From: Haloarcula hispanica ATCC 33960
Lineage (GTDB): Archaea > Halobacteriota > Halobacteria > Halobacteriales > Haloarculaceae
Length of the DNA stretch: 64,000 bases
Assembly: GCF_000223905.1 (NCBI RefSeq)
Contig: NC_015948.1
Span: forward strand, 1,426,001 to 1,490,000
Direction of reading: 5' to 3'
The position numbers and the translations under genes are program-made. How positions within the stretch are numbered: the stretch's first letter is position 1; every line of letters begins with the position of its first letter. Shown here piece by piece: positions 1 to 8,207 of this stretch. The notes beneath the pieces were generated by a model. It saw nothing but the letters and a program-made list of their open reading frames with translations, was not told the origin of the DNA and made no database searches.

Positions 1-20
1 TCGGGTTCATCGTCTGCCAT
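1..20 (-). CDS. Possible 5' end of a leftward gene, cut by window edge
   Basis: An ATG on the minus strand with first base at 20 opens a frame reading Met-Ala-Asp-Asp-Glu-Pro before the window ends. The acidic start is typical of haloarchaeal proteins, and the upstream DNA (21-245) holds no convincing gene, so it could be its promoter region. Nothing can be said about function from six residues, and the start itself is a guess. Confidence 0.3.
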
Positions 21-245
21 ACGCCCGGTTTTGGTTGGCCCGCTGAAAAGGGTTGCCGTCCAGAGATAGCCCGAGTAGACAGCTGGTCAGCGGGGGCGCT
101 GGTCCGGAGAATCGCGCTGTCTTCGGGGGGTTCGTCGCCCCGGTACAGTTAGCCGAACTCATATCAGCGATGGCGCTGCAACTCGCCTGAGACCTCGGAA
201 CAGTGAAACGGCGACTGCGGGCGCTTGACATGGATGGTGCCGGGC

Positions 246-548
246 TCAGGCGAGCCGTCGGACCAGCACCGAGAGGCCGAGGCCACAGGCGAGCACCACG
301 GCGAGGTTGAACGCCGCGTTGAACAGTGGCCGATACCTGTCAGTCACGAACGTATCAATCGCCGACGACGCGGAGAAGTAGAACTGCAGTGTCGCGATGA
401 GCGCCACGAGCGTGAGAATAGCGAACACCGCCCACTGCGCGTAGATAGCTATCGCCGGACCAGAGTCGCCGTCTGGCTCGCCGACAGTGTCGCCGGTCTC
501 CGCGTCGATATCCTGTGCCACTGTGTCGGTGTTGGAGGTATCACTCAT
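246..548 (-). CDS. Small two-helix membrane protein
   Basis: This 100-residue protein has an acidic N-terminus (about residues 1-33) followed by two hydrophobic segments (about 35-57 and 76-95) separated by a short polar loop, and it ends in Arg-Arg-Leu-Ala. I chose the ATG at 548 because it overlaps the end of the upstream gene (stop at 541-543) by 8 bp, which suggests translational coupling. It resembles small haloarchaeal membrane proteins of unknown function that travel with DUF7490-type surface proteins. I infer it works with that neighbour at the membrane; the role is unknown. Confidence 0.75.
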   Translation of the reverse strand: MSDTSNTDTVAQDIDAETGDTVGEPDGDSGPAIAIYAQWAVFAILTLVALIATLQFYFSASSAIDTFVTDRYRPLFNAAFNLAVVLACGLGLSVLVRRLA

Positions 549-1581
549 TGGTCTGTCTCCGTGCGATGAGGAGCGCGCTTGCGAGGACCGCAATCAGGCC
601 GGCCAGCGCCGTGAAGCCGGGACCTTCTTCAGCCATCGTCTGCCGTGGTTCGTCCATCTCTCGTTCTTCGGGGCGGTCCCGTTCGAAGTCGCTGGACTGG
701 AAGCCGACTTCCTGTCGTGTTTCGTTCTCCTGGAGGCGCTCCGTCGGATGGAGGTTCGCCGGGGAACTTTCGGTCCCGACGATGACGCCGTCGGAGAGCA
801 GCATGCCGTCGAGCCAGTAGTTGTAGCCGTCAGGCACCGTCAGCTGGGTTCTGACGATTTCCGTCCGGCCGGGGCGAATCTGGCCGACCCGCACGGTCGA
901 CTCGTCGGCGATGACGTTCGAGTCGGCCTGCCGCGCCCGGAGCCGGAGCGAAAGGTCATCAGACGGGTCGTTGCCGGCGTTCGTGACGTACACTGAGACG
1001 TTCAGTGTCGTCCGGTTGTCCGAGACGCCGTCGATTCGGTAGGTGATGGAATCGAGCGGGACGCCGGCGTTCTCGAACCGCTGGAAGGTCACGCTACTCC
1101 GGGCGTACGCCGGCGTGAGCGCGTCGACGTTCTGGACCGATTGCTGACCGGTCTCGACGCGGTCACCGTCCTCGTAGACGATTGTGTCGATACGATAGCC
1201 GCCTGCCCGCTCGACCGTGATGTTCGACCGCACCGATACCTCTCGTTCCCCTTCGATTGTGCCGACTGACTGCCGCGTCGTCGTCGCGACGAGGCCGGTG
1301 TCCGCGTCGATGGCCCGCGTCTCGACGGTGACGTTCTCGGCGGGACCGCCGCGGTGCGAGAGCCGGGCGTCGATAGAGAGCGTCACTGTCTGGCCGTCGA
1401 CCGACGCCGGTTCGATGGTCGTCTCGCGGAGGTCGAGATAGCTCTCGCGAACGTCGTCCTGTGGTTCGGAGAGCGCGCCGGGGACCGCTGTTGCACCGAT
1501 GAGCATGGTCAGGACGACCACGACCACGCCACCGGTCAGGAGGGTTTCACGTCGCACACGAGGATGGGCAACAGCCGCCAC
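541..1581 (-). CDS. Secreted PGF-CTERM-like surface protein (DUF7490-like)
   Basis: The 346-residue product has an N-terminal hydrophobic segment (about residues 14-36), a long beta-rich extracytoplasmic region with two similar halves containing many Asn-x-Thr/Ser sites, and a C-terminal Pro-Gly-Phe motif followed by a hydrophobic helix and an Arg-Arg tail. That tail is the tripartite PGF-CTERM signal that archaeosortase A processes in haloarchaea, so I infer the protein is lipid-anchored on the cell surface and possibly N-glycosylated. The start is GTG. It overlaps the next gene by 8 bp. Assignment to a DUF7490-like family is from general resemblance; biochemical function is unknown. Confidence 0.8.
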   Translation of the reverse strand: MAAVAHPRVRRETLLTGGVVVVVLTMLIGATAVPGALSEPQDDVRESYLDLRETTIEPASVDGQTVTLSIDARLSHRGGPAENVTVETRAIDADTGLVATTTRQSVGTIEGEREVSVRSNITVERAGGYRIDTIVYEDGDRVETGQQSVQNVDALTPAYARSSVTFQRFENAGVPLDSITYRIDGVSDNRTTLNVSVYVTNAGNDPSDDLSLRLRARQADSNVIADESTVRVGQIRPGRTEIVRTQLTVPDGYNYWLDGMLLSDGVIVGTESSPANLHPTERLQENETRQEVGFQSSDFERDRPEEREMDEPRQTMAEEGPGFTALAGLIAVLASALLIARRQTNE

Positions 1582-1634
1582 TAAATGTCTTCTGCACGGA
1601 CAAGTACGGATTACAGCGACGCCAGTCTCGCGTG

Positions 1635-2390
1635 TTACCTGAACGCACCGAGACTCGACTGGAGGTTGCGGTCCGTTCCGCCGTCTGTGAGTTCGTAGCC
1701 GACGAGCTGTCGGAGGTCGACGGCGTAGACGCTGCTGTTGTTCTCAAGCACAGCGACTCGCCCCTTCGTCCCCCGGACAGTCCCCGTCGCCAGGGTTTCG
1801 GCCATCGGACGGTCCGAAAGGGACAGGTCGTACTCGAAGTCGTAGGTCGCCAGCGGGTCGTAGCGCTCACAGAGCGACGCCCACCAGTCCGTGTCGACGG
1901 ACTGGTCGAATCCCGATATCTTCGTGGGAACTCTGACCCGGTCTCCCAACTCGACGGCGATGTCGGCCTCGACCTGCCGGGCGATTCGGCCGTCGGCGAC
2001 GGTCCGGAGGTGGGCGGCCCTGTCGGCCCCCTGCTCGCGGAGCCGCGTCTCCAGTCGCCAGAAGCGGGTGACGCCGACCTTGACGGTATCCGATGCGAAC
2101 GCCGCCAGATACACCGCGTGTTCCTCGTCACACGTTTCGAGCGGCTTGTTGCAGTCCCCGGTACAGCGGGCACACGGCCAGATGTCGGTGTGTTCCGGGC
2201 AGTACGGCGCGGGGTCGTTGTCGCAGTGAAAATGTCGATCGCCGTCAACCGCGCCAGCACAGTGGCGCTCGCCGAGCGTGTAGGAGAGTTCGGTTCCCGG
2301 GTCCAGTCGCTCAATAGTGACGCTCCCGTCCTCAGCTAACAGGAGCGCGGCGTGTTCGTCGACCCGCGCATGGTAGCCCACGACCTGCAC
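1635..2390 (-). CDS. DUF2797 family protein
   Basis: This 251-residue protein contains a Cys/His-rich central stretch (His-Cys, His-x-His-Cys, Tyr-Cys-Pro-Glu-His, Cys-x2-Cys, Cys-Asn) that probably binds zinc, then a conserved region with Val-Gly-Val-Thr-Arg and later conserved Tyr/Asp residues, as in archaeal and bacterial DUF2797 proteins. I prefer the GTG at 2390, which gives the usual family beginning (Val-Gly-Tyr near the N-terminus); a TTG at 2417 would add nine residues. Function of the family is unknown. It is divergent from the YbhB-like gene with about 75 bp between them. Confidence 0.8.
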   Translation of the reverse strand: MQVVGYHARVDEHAALLLAEDGSVTIERLDPGTELSYTLGERHCAGAVDGDRHFHCDNDPAPYCPEHTDIWPCARCTGDCNKPLETCDEEHAVYLAAFASDTVKVGVTRFWRLETRLREQGADRAAHLRTVADGRIARQVEADIAVELGDRVRVPTKISGFDQSVDTDWWASLCERYDPLATYDFEYDLSLSDRPMAETLATGTVRGTKGRVAVLENNSSVYAVDLRQLVGYELTDGGTDRNLQSSLGAFR

Positions 2391-2465
2391 GTCCGGCGGT
2401 TCGGTGCGGAGCCGCAAATGGCTGCCGGGACGACGTTTTTGTGTTTGTCTGTCATATCTCCCGAC

Positions 2466-2921
2466 ATGGCAGACCTACAGCTCCGGAGTCCGGCCTTCGA
2501 CGACGGCGAGCGCATCCCCGAGGAACACGGCTACTCGGCAGCGAACACGAACCCCCCGCTGGAAGTCGAGAACGTCCCGTCAGCCGCGTCGTCGCTCCTC
2601 CTCATCGTCGACGACCCGGACGCCGAGGAGCCGGCCGGGAAGGTGTGGGACCACTGGCTCATCTGGAACATCCCGCCGGATATCGACCGGATTCCAGAGG
2701 GATGGGCACCCGACGAGGCCACAGAGGGACAGAACGACTTCGGCGAGGTCGGCTGGGGCGGTCCGAGCCCGCCGGACCGGGAGCACACGTACCGGTTCCT
2801 GCTGTACGCGCTAGACACGACGCTCGACCTCTCCCCGGCAGCGGACAAGGACGACGTATACGACGCGGCCAGCGGCCACGTCGTCGAAAAAGCACAATTA
2901 AACGGTACGTACCCGGCCTGA
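2466..2921 (+). CDS. YbhB/YbcL (Raf kinase inhibitor-like) family protein
   Basis: The 151-residue product matches the phosphatidylethanolamine-binding protein fold found in bacterial YbhB/YbcL and archaeal homologues. Visible family features are the Asn-Pro-Pro-Leu segment near residue 36, the Asp-Asp-Pro-Asp-Ala ligand-site motif near residue 55, and the Trp-Asp-His-Trp-Leu-Ile-Trp-Asn-Ile motif near 70. The ATG at 2466 gives the typical family N-terminus; in-frame upstream starts would add unconserved residues. Its natural ligand in haloarchaea is not established. Confidence 0.92.
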   Translation: MADLQLRSPAFDDGERIPEEHGYSAANTNPPLEVENVPSAASSLLLIVDDPDAEEPAGKVWDHWLIWNIPPDIDRIPEGWAPDEATEGQNDFGEVGWGGPSPPDREHTYRFLLYALDTTLDLSPAADKDDVYDAASGHVVEKAQLNGTYPA

Positions 2922-2929
2922 CGCCGCGC

Positions 2930-3856
2930 TCAGAGTTCTTCGAGTAGTTCGCGGGTCGACTGCCGCACCGCGTCGTCGCTCGACTGTTCGGGCTCCCAGC
3001 CCAGTGCCGAGAGCTTGTCGACGGAGAGGCGCATTCGCGGCACGTCACCCGTCCAGCCGCGGTCACCGCCGGTGTACTCGTACTCGGGGTTGATGCCCAT
3101 CTCGTCGGCGACGATGCTGGCGATGCGGTCGACTGACGTGGTGGTCCGCGTCCCGAGATTGAACACGTTGTGGTCCTTGTCGGCGTGTTCGACGGCGAAC
3201 AGCATCGCGTCGATGCACTCGGAGATGTGCATATAGGACTTCTCTTGACGGCCGTCACCGAGAATCGTCAGCGTCGACGGGTCCTCGGTGAGCTTCTTGA
3301 TGAAATCAGGAATGACCGCGCCGCGCAGGCGGGGGCCGACGATGTTGGCGAAGCGGAACACCCACGACTGGATGTCGTGGCTGTGGGCGTACGTCGAGAC
3401 GAGCGACTCCTCGGCGAGTTTCGTCGCGCCGTAGACGCTGATTGGTTCGAGCGGCGCGTAATCCTCCGGAGTCGGCCGCGGCGCTTCGCCGTATACAGTA
3501 GATGACGACGTAAACACGAGGTTCTCGACGCCGACTTCCTGCATCCGTTCGAGGATGTTGTAGGTGATGTCGCTGTTGTCCTCGAACTGTCGGCGGGGCG
3601 TGTCCGTGTCGACCAGTTTCGACGCCGCGAGGTGGACGACGAGGTCGACATCGCTGGTGATGGCCTCGGCGACGACGTCGGGATCGGTGAGGTCTCCATC
3701 GAGGTAGGTCGCGCCCTCGTGGACCCACTCGGACTGCCCGTTCGCTTCGTTATCGACGACGACTACGTCGTTGTCCAGAACGAGGCGCTCGACCAGATGC
3801 GACCCGATAAAGCCCGCCCCGCCGGTGACGACTATTCGCTTCTCTGATACGTCCAT
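2930..3856 (-). CDS. NAD-dependent sugar epimerase/dehydratase (extended SDR, GalE-like)
   Basis: This 308-residue extended short-chain dehydrogenase has the N-terminal Rossmann motif Gly-Gly-Ala-Gly-Phe-Ile-Gly (12-18) and catalytic Ser-Ser-Ser (about 117-119) with Tyr142-x3-Lys146. Such enzymes act on nucleotide sugars (UDP-glucose 4-epimerase, UDP-glucuronate epimerase or dTDP-glucose dehydratase), probably feeding glycan synthesis in the cytoplasm. The ATG at 3856 is preferred over an upstream start at 3874 because the Rossmann strand then begins at the usual distance. It converges on the YbhB-like gene. Exact substrate cannot be read from sequence. Confidence 0.85.
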   Translation of the reverse strand: MDVSEKRIVVTGGAGFIGSHLVERLVLDNDVVVVDNEANGQSEWVHEGATYLDGDLTDPDVVAEAITSDVDLVVHLAASKLVDTDTPRRQFEDNSDITYNILERMQEVGVENLVFTSSSTVYGEAPRPTPEDYAPLEPISVYGATKLAEESLVSTYAHSHDIQSWVFRFANIVGPRLRGAVIPDFIKKLTEDPSTLTILGDGRQEKSYMHISECIDAMLFAVEHADKDHNVFNLGTRTTTSVDRIASIVADEMGINPEYEYTGGDRGWTGDVPRMRLSVDKLSALGWEPEQSSDDAVRQSTRELLEEL

Positions 3857-3973
3857 AGGTGCGATGCTTCCCATGCGAGAAAAAACGTTGTGGTCGCGGC
3901 CGATTCCAGGGGAATCCGTACCCCAGTAACGGATGACAACGTCGTTTTATAGCTTCCCCTGTGAGAGTCGGCT

Positions 3974-4636
3974 ATGACTCGATTCACTCGCCGCGGGCTG
4001 CTGGCGGCCACCGTCGGCGCTATCGGCGCGATGGCCGGCTGTGCCGGCGGTAGCTCGGAGTCGGAATCAGCCGGGACAACGGAGACGCCGACGCCGCTCC
4101 CGGGCCAACCGCTCTCAACGCCGGTTGCGGGCGACCCCGAGGCCGACGTGACCGTTGCGGTGTACGAAGACTACGCCTGTCCACATTGTGCGACCTACTC
4201 GGAATCCGTTTTCCCGCAACTCCGCGACGACTACCTCGCTGACGGAACCGTCCGCTACGAGCACCACGACTTCCCGATTCCGGTCGACGAGGAAATCTCG
4301 TGGCAGGCCGCAAGCGCGGCGCGCGCCGTACAGGACAACGTTGGCGACGGGGCCTTCTTCACGTATTCCAAGCGCCTGTTTGCGAACCAGAACCAGCTGG
4401 GGCCGGACACCTACGCCGAACTGACGGAGGGACTGGACGTCGACGGCGAAACGGTTCGAGCGGCCGCGACGGGGGAACTGTACCGTCCAACGGTCTCCGG
4501 CGACCGCGACGCCGGTATCGACCGTGGCGTCCAGGGGACGCCGACCGTGTTCGTCAACGACGAGCGGGTCGAGTGGAGCGAAATCGCCTACGAGCCGGTT
4601 CGGTCGGCTATCGAAGCGGCACGGAGCGACGGATGA
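3974..4636 (+). CDS. DsbA-like thioredoxin-fold Tat lipoprotein
   Basis: The 220-residue protein starts with a twin-arginine motif (Arg6-Arg7) and a hydrophobic stretch ending in a lipobox (Ala-Gly-Cys23), followed by a Ser/Thr/Glu/Pro linker, so it is probably exported folded and lipid-anchored. The mature domain carries a Cys69-Pro-His-Cys72 active site and a cis-Pro motif (Gln-Gly-Thr-Pro-Thr-Val-Phe-Val) near the end, as in DsbA/DsbG/DsbC-like oxidoreductases. It probably forms or isomerises disulfides outside the membrane. The stop codon overlaps the ATG of the trm56 gene (ATGA). Confidence 0.92.
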   Translation: MTRFTRRGLLAATVGAIGAMAGCAGGSSESESAGTTETPTPLPGQPLSTPVAGDPEADVTVAVYEDYACPHCATYSESVFPQLRDDYLADGTVRYEHHDFPIPVDEEISWQAASAARAVQDNVGDGAFFTYSKRLFANQNQLGPDTYAELTEGLDVDGETVRAAATGELYRPTVSGDRDAGIDRGVQGTPTVFVNDERVEWSEIAYEPVRSAIEAARSDG

Positions 4637-5172
4637 AAGGGTCGCCGCAGGTGACGGTGCTTCGACTGGGCCACCGGCCCGGCCGGGACGAGCGGATGAC
4701 GACCCACGTCGGTCTCACCGCACGCGCGCTCGGGGCTGACAAAGTCGTGCTGGCCAACGCCGCTCGCAATCAGGCCGACACGGTGATAGACATCACCGAC
4801 CGCTTTGGCGGCCCCTTCGACGTGGCCTCGACAGAGAAACCGAAGCGGCTCATCCGTGATTTCGAGGGCCGCGTGGTCCACCTGACGATGTACGGCGAAC
4901 CGGTGCAAGATATCGAGGGTGATGTCCGCGAGGCCCACACCGAGGAACCGCTGCTGGTCGTCGTTGGCGCAGAGAAGGTCCCGTTCGAAGTGTACGAACA
5001 CGCCGACTGGAACGTCGGCGTCACCAACCAGCCACACTCCGAGGTCGCTTCCCTGGCCGTCTTCCTCGACCGCCTCTTCGAGGGCCGGGAACTGGACCGC
5101 GAGTGGGAGAACCCCGAGAGAGTCGTCGTCCCGCAGGAAACCGGCAAACGAGTCGTCGACCCCGACGAGTAG
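4633..5172 (+). CDS. trm56: tRNA (cytidine(56)-2'-O)-methyltransferase
   Basis: The 179-residue protein matches the archaeal Trm56 family, a SPOUT-class SAM-dependent methyltransferase that 2'-O-methylates C56 in the T-loop of tRNA. Recognisable segments are the N-terminal Val-Leu-Arg-Leu-Gly-His-Arg-Pro motif, Arg-Asp-x-Arg-x-Thr-Thr-His-Val, and the knot region with Val-Val-Val-Gly-Ala-Glu-Lys-Val-Pro and Val-Thr-Asn-Gln-Pro-His-Ser-Glu-Val. The ATG at 4633 overlaps the preceding stop, giving a length normal for the family. Alternative upstream starts in the same frame only run through the neighbouring gene. Confidence 0.95.
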   Translation: MKGSPQVTVLRLGHRPGRDERMTTHVGLTARALGADKVVLANAARNQADTVIDITDRFGGPFDVASTEKPKRLIRDFEGRVVHLTMYGEPVQDIEGDVREAHTEEPLLVVVGAEKVPFEVYEHADWNVGVTNQPHSEVASLAVFLDRLFEGRELDREWENPERVVVPQETGKRVVDPDE

Positions 5173-5230
5173 CGATACCCACGCAGTTGTGCCGCGGGCC
5201 TTTTATCGCTCGACGCTAACTGTGGTGCAG

Positions 5231-6583
5231 ATGTCGCGTCACAACGTGTTGGTCGTCGTCGCCGACAGTCTCCGCGCCCGGAGCACCTCCGTACTGGGCT
5301 ATCGCCGGGAGACGACGCCCTTTCTCGACGCTTTCGCCGAGGAGGCGACGGTGTACACGCAGGCTCGGAGCCCGAGCAACTGGACCGTCCCCAGCCACGT
5401 CAGCATGTTCACGGGCCACGAGACCCACGAACACGGCGTCGACCACACCGCTAGACTCGACGCCGGCCACACGATCTTCGAGGAGCTGGCTGAAGCGGGC
5501 TATGACACAGGGCTGTTCTCCGACAATCCGTTCCTGACCGACCACGAGTCGGGGCTCGACGAGGTGTTCCAGACGGCCATCGGCTCACCCGAGCAGTACG
5601 ACTCGGCCTACGAGACGAACGGCTCGCTGGGTGACTGGCCCAACGGCTTCTGGTACGCCGACCGGACGCTGGAGTGGATTGACGAGCGTGAGAACGAGTG
5701 GGCCGCCTGCATCAATCTGATGGACACCCACCGCCCGTACGAACCGCTCGCCGACTACGACGAGTGGAGCGACGAGCGCTCCCGCGAACTCCAGGAGTCG
5801 ATGGGGTTCAAGTGGCACTGGGAGTTCCTCTCCGGGAACCTGTCGCTTGGCTTTGCCGGCATTCTCGAACAGATATACGACGGCGCGGTCCGGCAGGCCG
5901 ACGCCATCTTCGAGACACTGATCCGCGGACTGGACGAACAGGGCGTCCTCGACGACACGCTGGTCGTCTTCGCCGGTGACCACGGCGAGGGCTTCGGCGA
6001 GCCAACGGCAATCCCCGAGGAACCGCCGGCCGTCAGCCACCGCATCGGGACTCACGACAGTATGTATCACGTCCCACTCGTCGTCCGTGCCCCCGGCCAG
6101 CGGGAGGGACACCGCGTCACCGACCTGGCGACGCTCAGCCGGTTCCCCGACGCCGTCCGCGCGATGGCACTCGGCGACGGCAACGCGGACGGCCCGGCGT
6201 TCGCCTCGCCGAACGGGACCGTCGTCGCGTCCCAGGCCCCCATCGGCCCGGCGATGCGCGAGGAGGCCGAACGGATCTGTGGCGACGCCGCACCCTTTGC
6301 GAAGCACGCCCGACTGGTCTACCACGACCGGCCCGGCGACGAGGTCCGAAAGCGGGCGGCGTGGGGCGACAGTGCCCACGAATCCGTCATCAAGGGCTGT
6401 GGCGGCACGGTCGAGGACCGCGATATCGACGCCACTGTCGTCCGGAACCACTTCGACAGCGACCGGTACGCCGACGTGGATATCGCGACGCTACTCGATG
6501 GCTACACCGAGTTCGAGGACGCGTCCGACACACAGTTTGCCGGGGCGCTCGACGACCGGCTGGAGGCACTTGGTTACAAATGA
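5231..6583 (+). CDS. Sulfatase-like hydrolase (alkaline phosphatase superfamily) without Cys/Ser-x-Pro-x-Arg motif
   Basis: The 450-residue product has the N-terminal metal-binding Val-Val-Ala-Asp-Ser-Leu-Arg motif (about residues 9-15), a Trp-Thr-Val-Pro-Ser-His-Val-Ser-Met-Phe-Thr-Gly motif (about 51-62) at the nucleophile position, and the second metal site Ala-Gly-Asp-His-Gly-Glu-Gly (about 244-250). The maturable Cys-x-Pro-x-Arg motif of true sulfatases is absent and a Thr/Ser lies there instead, so phosphodiesterase or phosphotransferase chemistry is as likely as sulfate-ester hydrolysis. No signal peptide is visible. Its stop overlaps the DHFR start. The ATG at 5231 begins directly at the conserved core. 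Confidence 0.85.
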   Translation: MSRHNVLVVVADSLRARSTSVLGYRRETTPFLDAFAEEATVYTQARSPSNWTVPSHVSMFTGHETHEHGVDHTARLDAGHTIFEELAEAGYDTGLFSDNPFLTDHESGLDEVFQTAIGSPEQYDSAYETNGSLGDWPNGFWYADRTLEWIDERENEWAACINLMDTHRPYEPLADYDEWSDERSRELQESMGFKWHWEFLSGNLSLGFAGILEQIYDGAVRQADAIFETLIRGLDEQGVLDDTLVVFAGDHGEGFGEPTAIPEEPPAVSHRIGTHDSMYHVPLVVRAPGQREGHRVTDLATLSRFPDAVRAMALGDGNADGPAFASPNGTVVASQAPIGPAMREEAERICGDAAPFAKHARLVYHDRPGDEVRKRAAWGDSAHESVIKGCGGTVEDRDIDATVVRNHFDSDRYADVDIATLLDGYTEFEDASDTQFAGALDDRLEALGYK

Positions 6584-7137
6584 CAGCACCCCACACCGAA
6601 CTAGTCCTCGTAGTCGCAGCCGACGAGAACAACGTCATCGGCCTGGACGGCGGCGTCCCCTGGCACTATCCCGAGGACGTGCGCCAGTACAAGGACCGCA
6701 TCGCGGGTCACCCGGTCATCCTCGGCCGCCGGACGTTCGATTCGATGGACTCGCTAACTGACTGCTACACTGTCGTTCTGACGACCGATGATAGCCGGAG
6801 CGCCGACTCCGAGACGGTCGAGTACGCCACGACGCCGCAGATAGCCGTCGATGCCGCCGCCCGCGCTGGCGCAACCGAAGCGTTCGCTGGCGACGACTCA
6901 GCCGAACCGAGCGACTCGCCACCCGTCACCTACGTCATCGGTGGCGAGGCGGTGTACGACCTGTTTCTCCCGTTTGCCGGCCGGATTTTTCTCAGCCGCA
7001 TCCACGAGCGAAACGAGGGGGACCGCTACTTCCCGGACCTGGGAGCGGAATGGACGGAATTGTCCCGGGAGTTCCACGACGGGTTCGACGTTATCGAATA
7101 CGAACAGGCGTCGCCGCGACCGCTCGACGACCTCTGA
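6580..7137 (+). CDS. folA: Dihydrofolate reductase
   Basis: The 185-residue protein reduces dihydrofolate to tetrahydrofolate with NADPH. Family features are the N-terminal Ala-Ala-Asp-Glu-Asn-Asn-Val-Ile-Gly segment, Val-Pro-Trp-His with the following Pro-Glu-Asp acidic residue (the substrate-protonating Asp/Glu position), Gly-Arg-Arg-Thr-Phe-Asp-Ser-Met (about 48-55), and the NADPH-binding Tyr-Val-Ile-Gly-Gly-Glu (about 120-125). It starts at an ATGA overlap with the sulfatase-like gene, so the two are probably cotranscribed. An acidic insertion around residues 95-115 is typical of halophilic DHFRs. Confidence 0.93.
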   Translation: MTAPHTELVLVVAADENNVIGLDGGVPWHYPEDVRQYKDRIAGHPVILGRRTFDSMDSLTDCYTVVLTTDDSRSADSETVEYATTPQIAVDAAARAGATEAFAGDDSAEPSDSPPVTYVIGGEAVYDLFLPFAGRIFLSRIHERNEGDRYFPDLGAEWTELSREFHDGFDVIEYEQASPRPLDDL

Positions 7138-7233
7138 CTGTTCATCAGGGGAAAACCGACTAGAGTTGTCACTGTCTGGGAAATCACAGCTATTAAAGTA
7201 ATACAAGTGACTAGTATATTGTAACAACTCGCG

Positions 7234-7485
7234 ATGCTAGACAAAATCAAAAAATCCGTATCGGACGTACTCTCGGGTGGGAAACGGCAGTCGGACAGCG
7301 GACCACAGGCCGGAGCAGTGACGGAGAAACGAGTCAAGGCCAGTTCTGCCGGGGATAGCGGTACGGACGCGGCCGACGGACCTGAATCGAATCTCTACGA
7401 GTGCCCCTCCTGTGACTCCGTCTTCGTCGCTATCGACAAAGAGACCTGTTCCTCCTGCCGGACCTCGGTCGAGAAAATCGAATAG
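7234..7485 (+). CDS. Small zinc-ribbon-like protein
   Basis: This 83-residue protein has a basic N-terminus, a polar linker and two Cys-x2-Cys knuckles (Cys-Pro-Ser-Cys near residue 57 and Cys-Ser-Ser-Cys near 72) that should bind one zinc. The N-terminal half is low in conservation value. A TATA-like AT-rich stretch lies about 30-40 bp upstream (7195-7220). Small zinc-ribbon proteins like this are abundant in haloarchaea and mostly uncharacterised; nucleic-acid or protein binding is a guess. Confidence 0.7.
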   Translation: MLDKIKKSVSDVLSGGKRQSDSGPQAGAVTEKRVKASSAGDSGTDAADGPESNLYECPSCDSVFVAIDKETCSSCRTSVEKIE

Positions 7486-7676
7486 CGGGGTTGTCGAGGT
7501 CGTCGCAACGGGTTCCAGTGCTGGTGGTATTACAAAGGGACTGCTGTCCGTCGTTGTGGCCCGTTTGCGGGCACATCGGGAACTCCCCGACAGCATCATG
7601 GCCCCGGCCTCTGCGTCAGCGTTCGAGAGAGGACGACCCGATGGTTTTAACCACATGACTCCCGGATGTGCGGGTA

Positions 7677-8207
7677 ATGGCTTTTGAGGAACTCTTGGAG
7701 GACCCCGTCATACAGAAGTACCTCCACGAGCTGGTCGGACCGAAAGGGATGCCGGTCGCCGCCGCGCCGCCGGACGGCGAAGTGACCGACGAGGAACTGG
7801 CCGAGGAGCTCGGGCTCGAACTGAACGACGTGCGCAGAGCGCTGTTTATTCTCTACGAGAACGACCTCGCGACCTATCGTCGGCTCCGCGACGAGGACTC
7901 CGGGTGGCTCACGTACCTCTGGACGTTCCAGTACGAGAAGATCCCCGAACAACTGCAAGAGGAGATGCACCGCCTGCTCGACGGCCTCGAAGAGCGCCGC
8001 GAGTACGAGCGGGAAAACGAGTTCTACCTCTGTGAACACTGCGGCATCCGCTTCGAGTTCGGTGAGGCGATGGAGTTCGGCTTCGAGTGTCCCGAATGTG
8101 GTAATCAGGTCGAGACGATGGAGAACACCCGTCTCGTCACCGCGATGGAGAACCGCATCGAGGAGCTCAGAGACGAACTGAACGCTGACGTGGACGTGGA
8201 AGCCTGA
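7677..8207 (+). CDS. tfe: Transcription factor E (TFE alpha)
   Basis: The 176-residue protein is the archaeal homologue of the TFIIE alpha N-terminal half. It has an N-terminal winged-helix domain (about 1-95) and a C-terminal zinc ribbon with Cys119, Cys122, Cys138 and Cys141, matching the family's layout and length. It stabilises the open complex of RNA polymerase at promoters. The ATG at 7677 gives the family N-terminus and sits just after a TATA-like gttttaac at about 7643. Its stop overlaps the start of the DUF2110 gene by one base (TGATG), a coupling seen in other archaea. Confidence 0.96.
   Translation: MAFEELLEDPVIQKYLHELVGPKGMPVAAAPPDGEVTDEELAEELGLELNDVRRALFILYENDLATYRRLRDEDSGWLTYLWTFQYEKIPEQLQEEMHRLLDGLEERREYERENEFYLCEHCGIRFEFGEAMEFGFECPECGNQVETMENTRLVTAMENRIEELRDELNADVDVEA

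Noticed and set aside
7..231. Open frame of 74 codons on the minus strand at the left edge
   Set aside because: Its composition is rich in Ser, Arg and Pro and poor in Asp/Glu, unlike haloarchaeal proteins, and it runs through what looks like a promoter region.
4300..4632. N-terminal extension of the Trm56 frame
   Set aside because: It overlaps the DsbA-like gene in another frame and has Arg/Gly-rich shadow composition; ATG at 4633 gives a normal family length.
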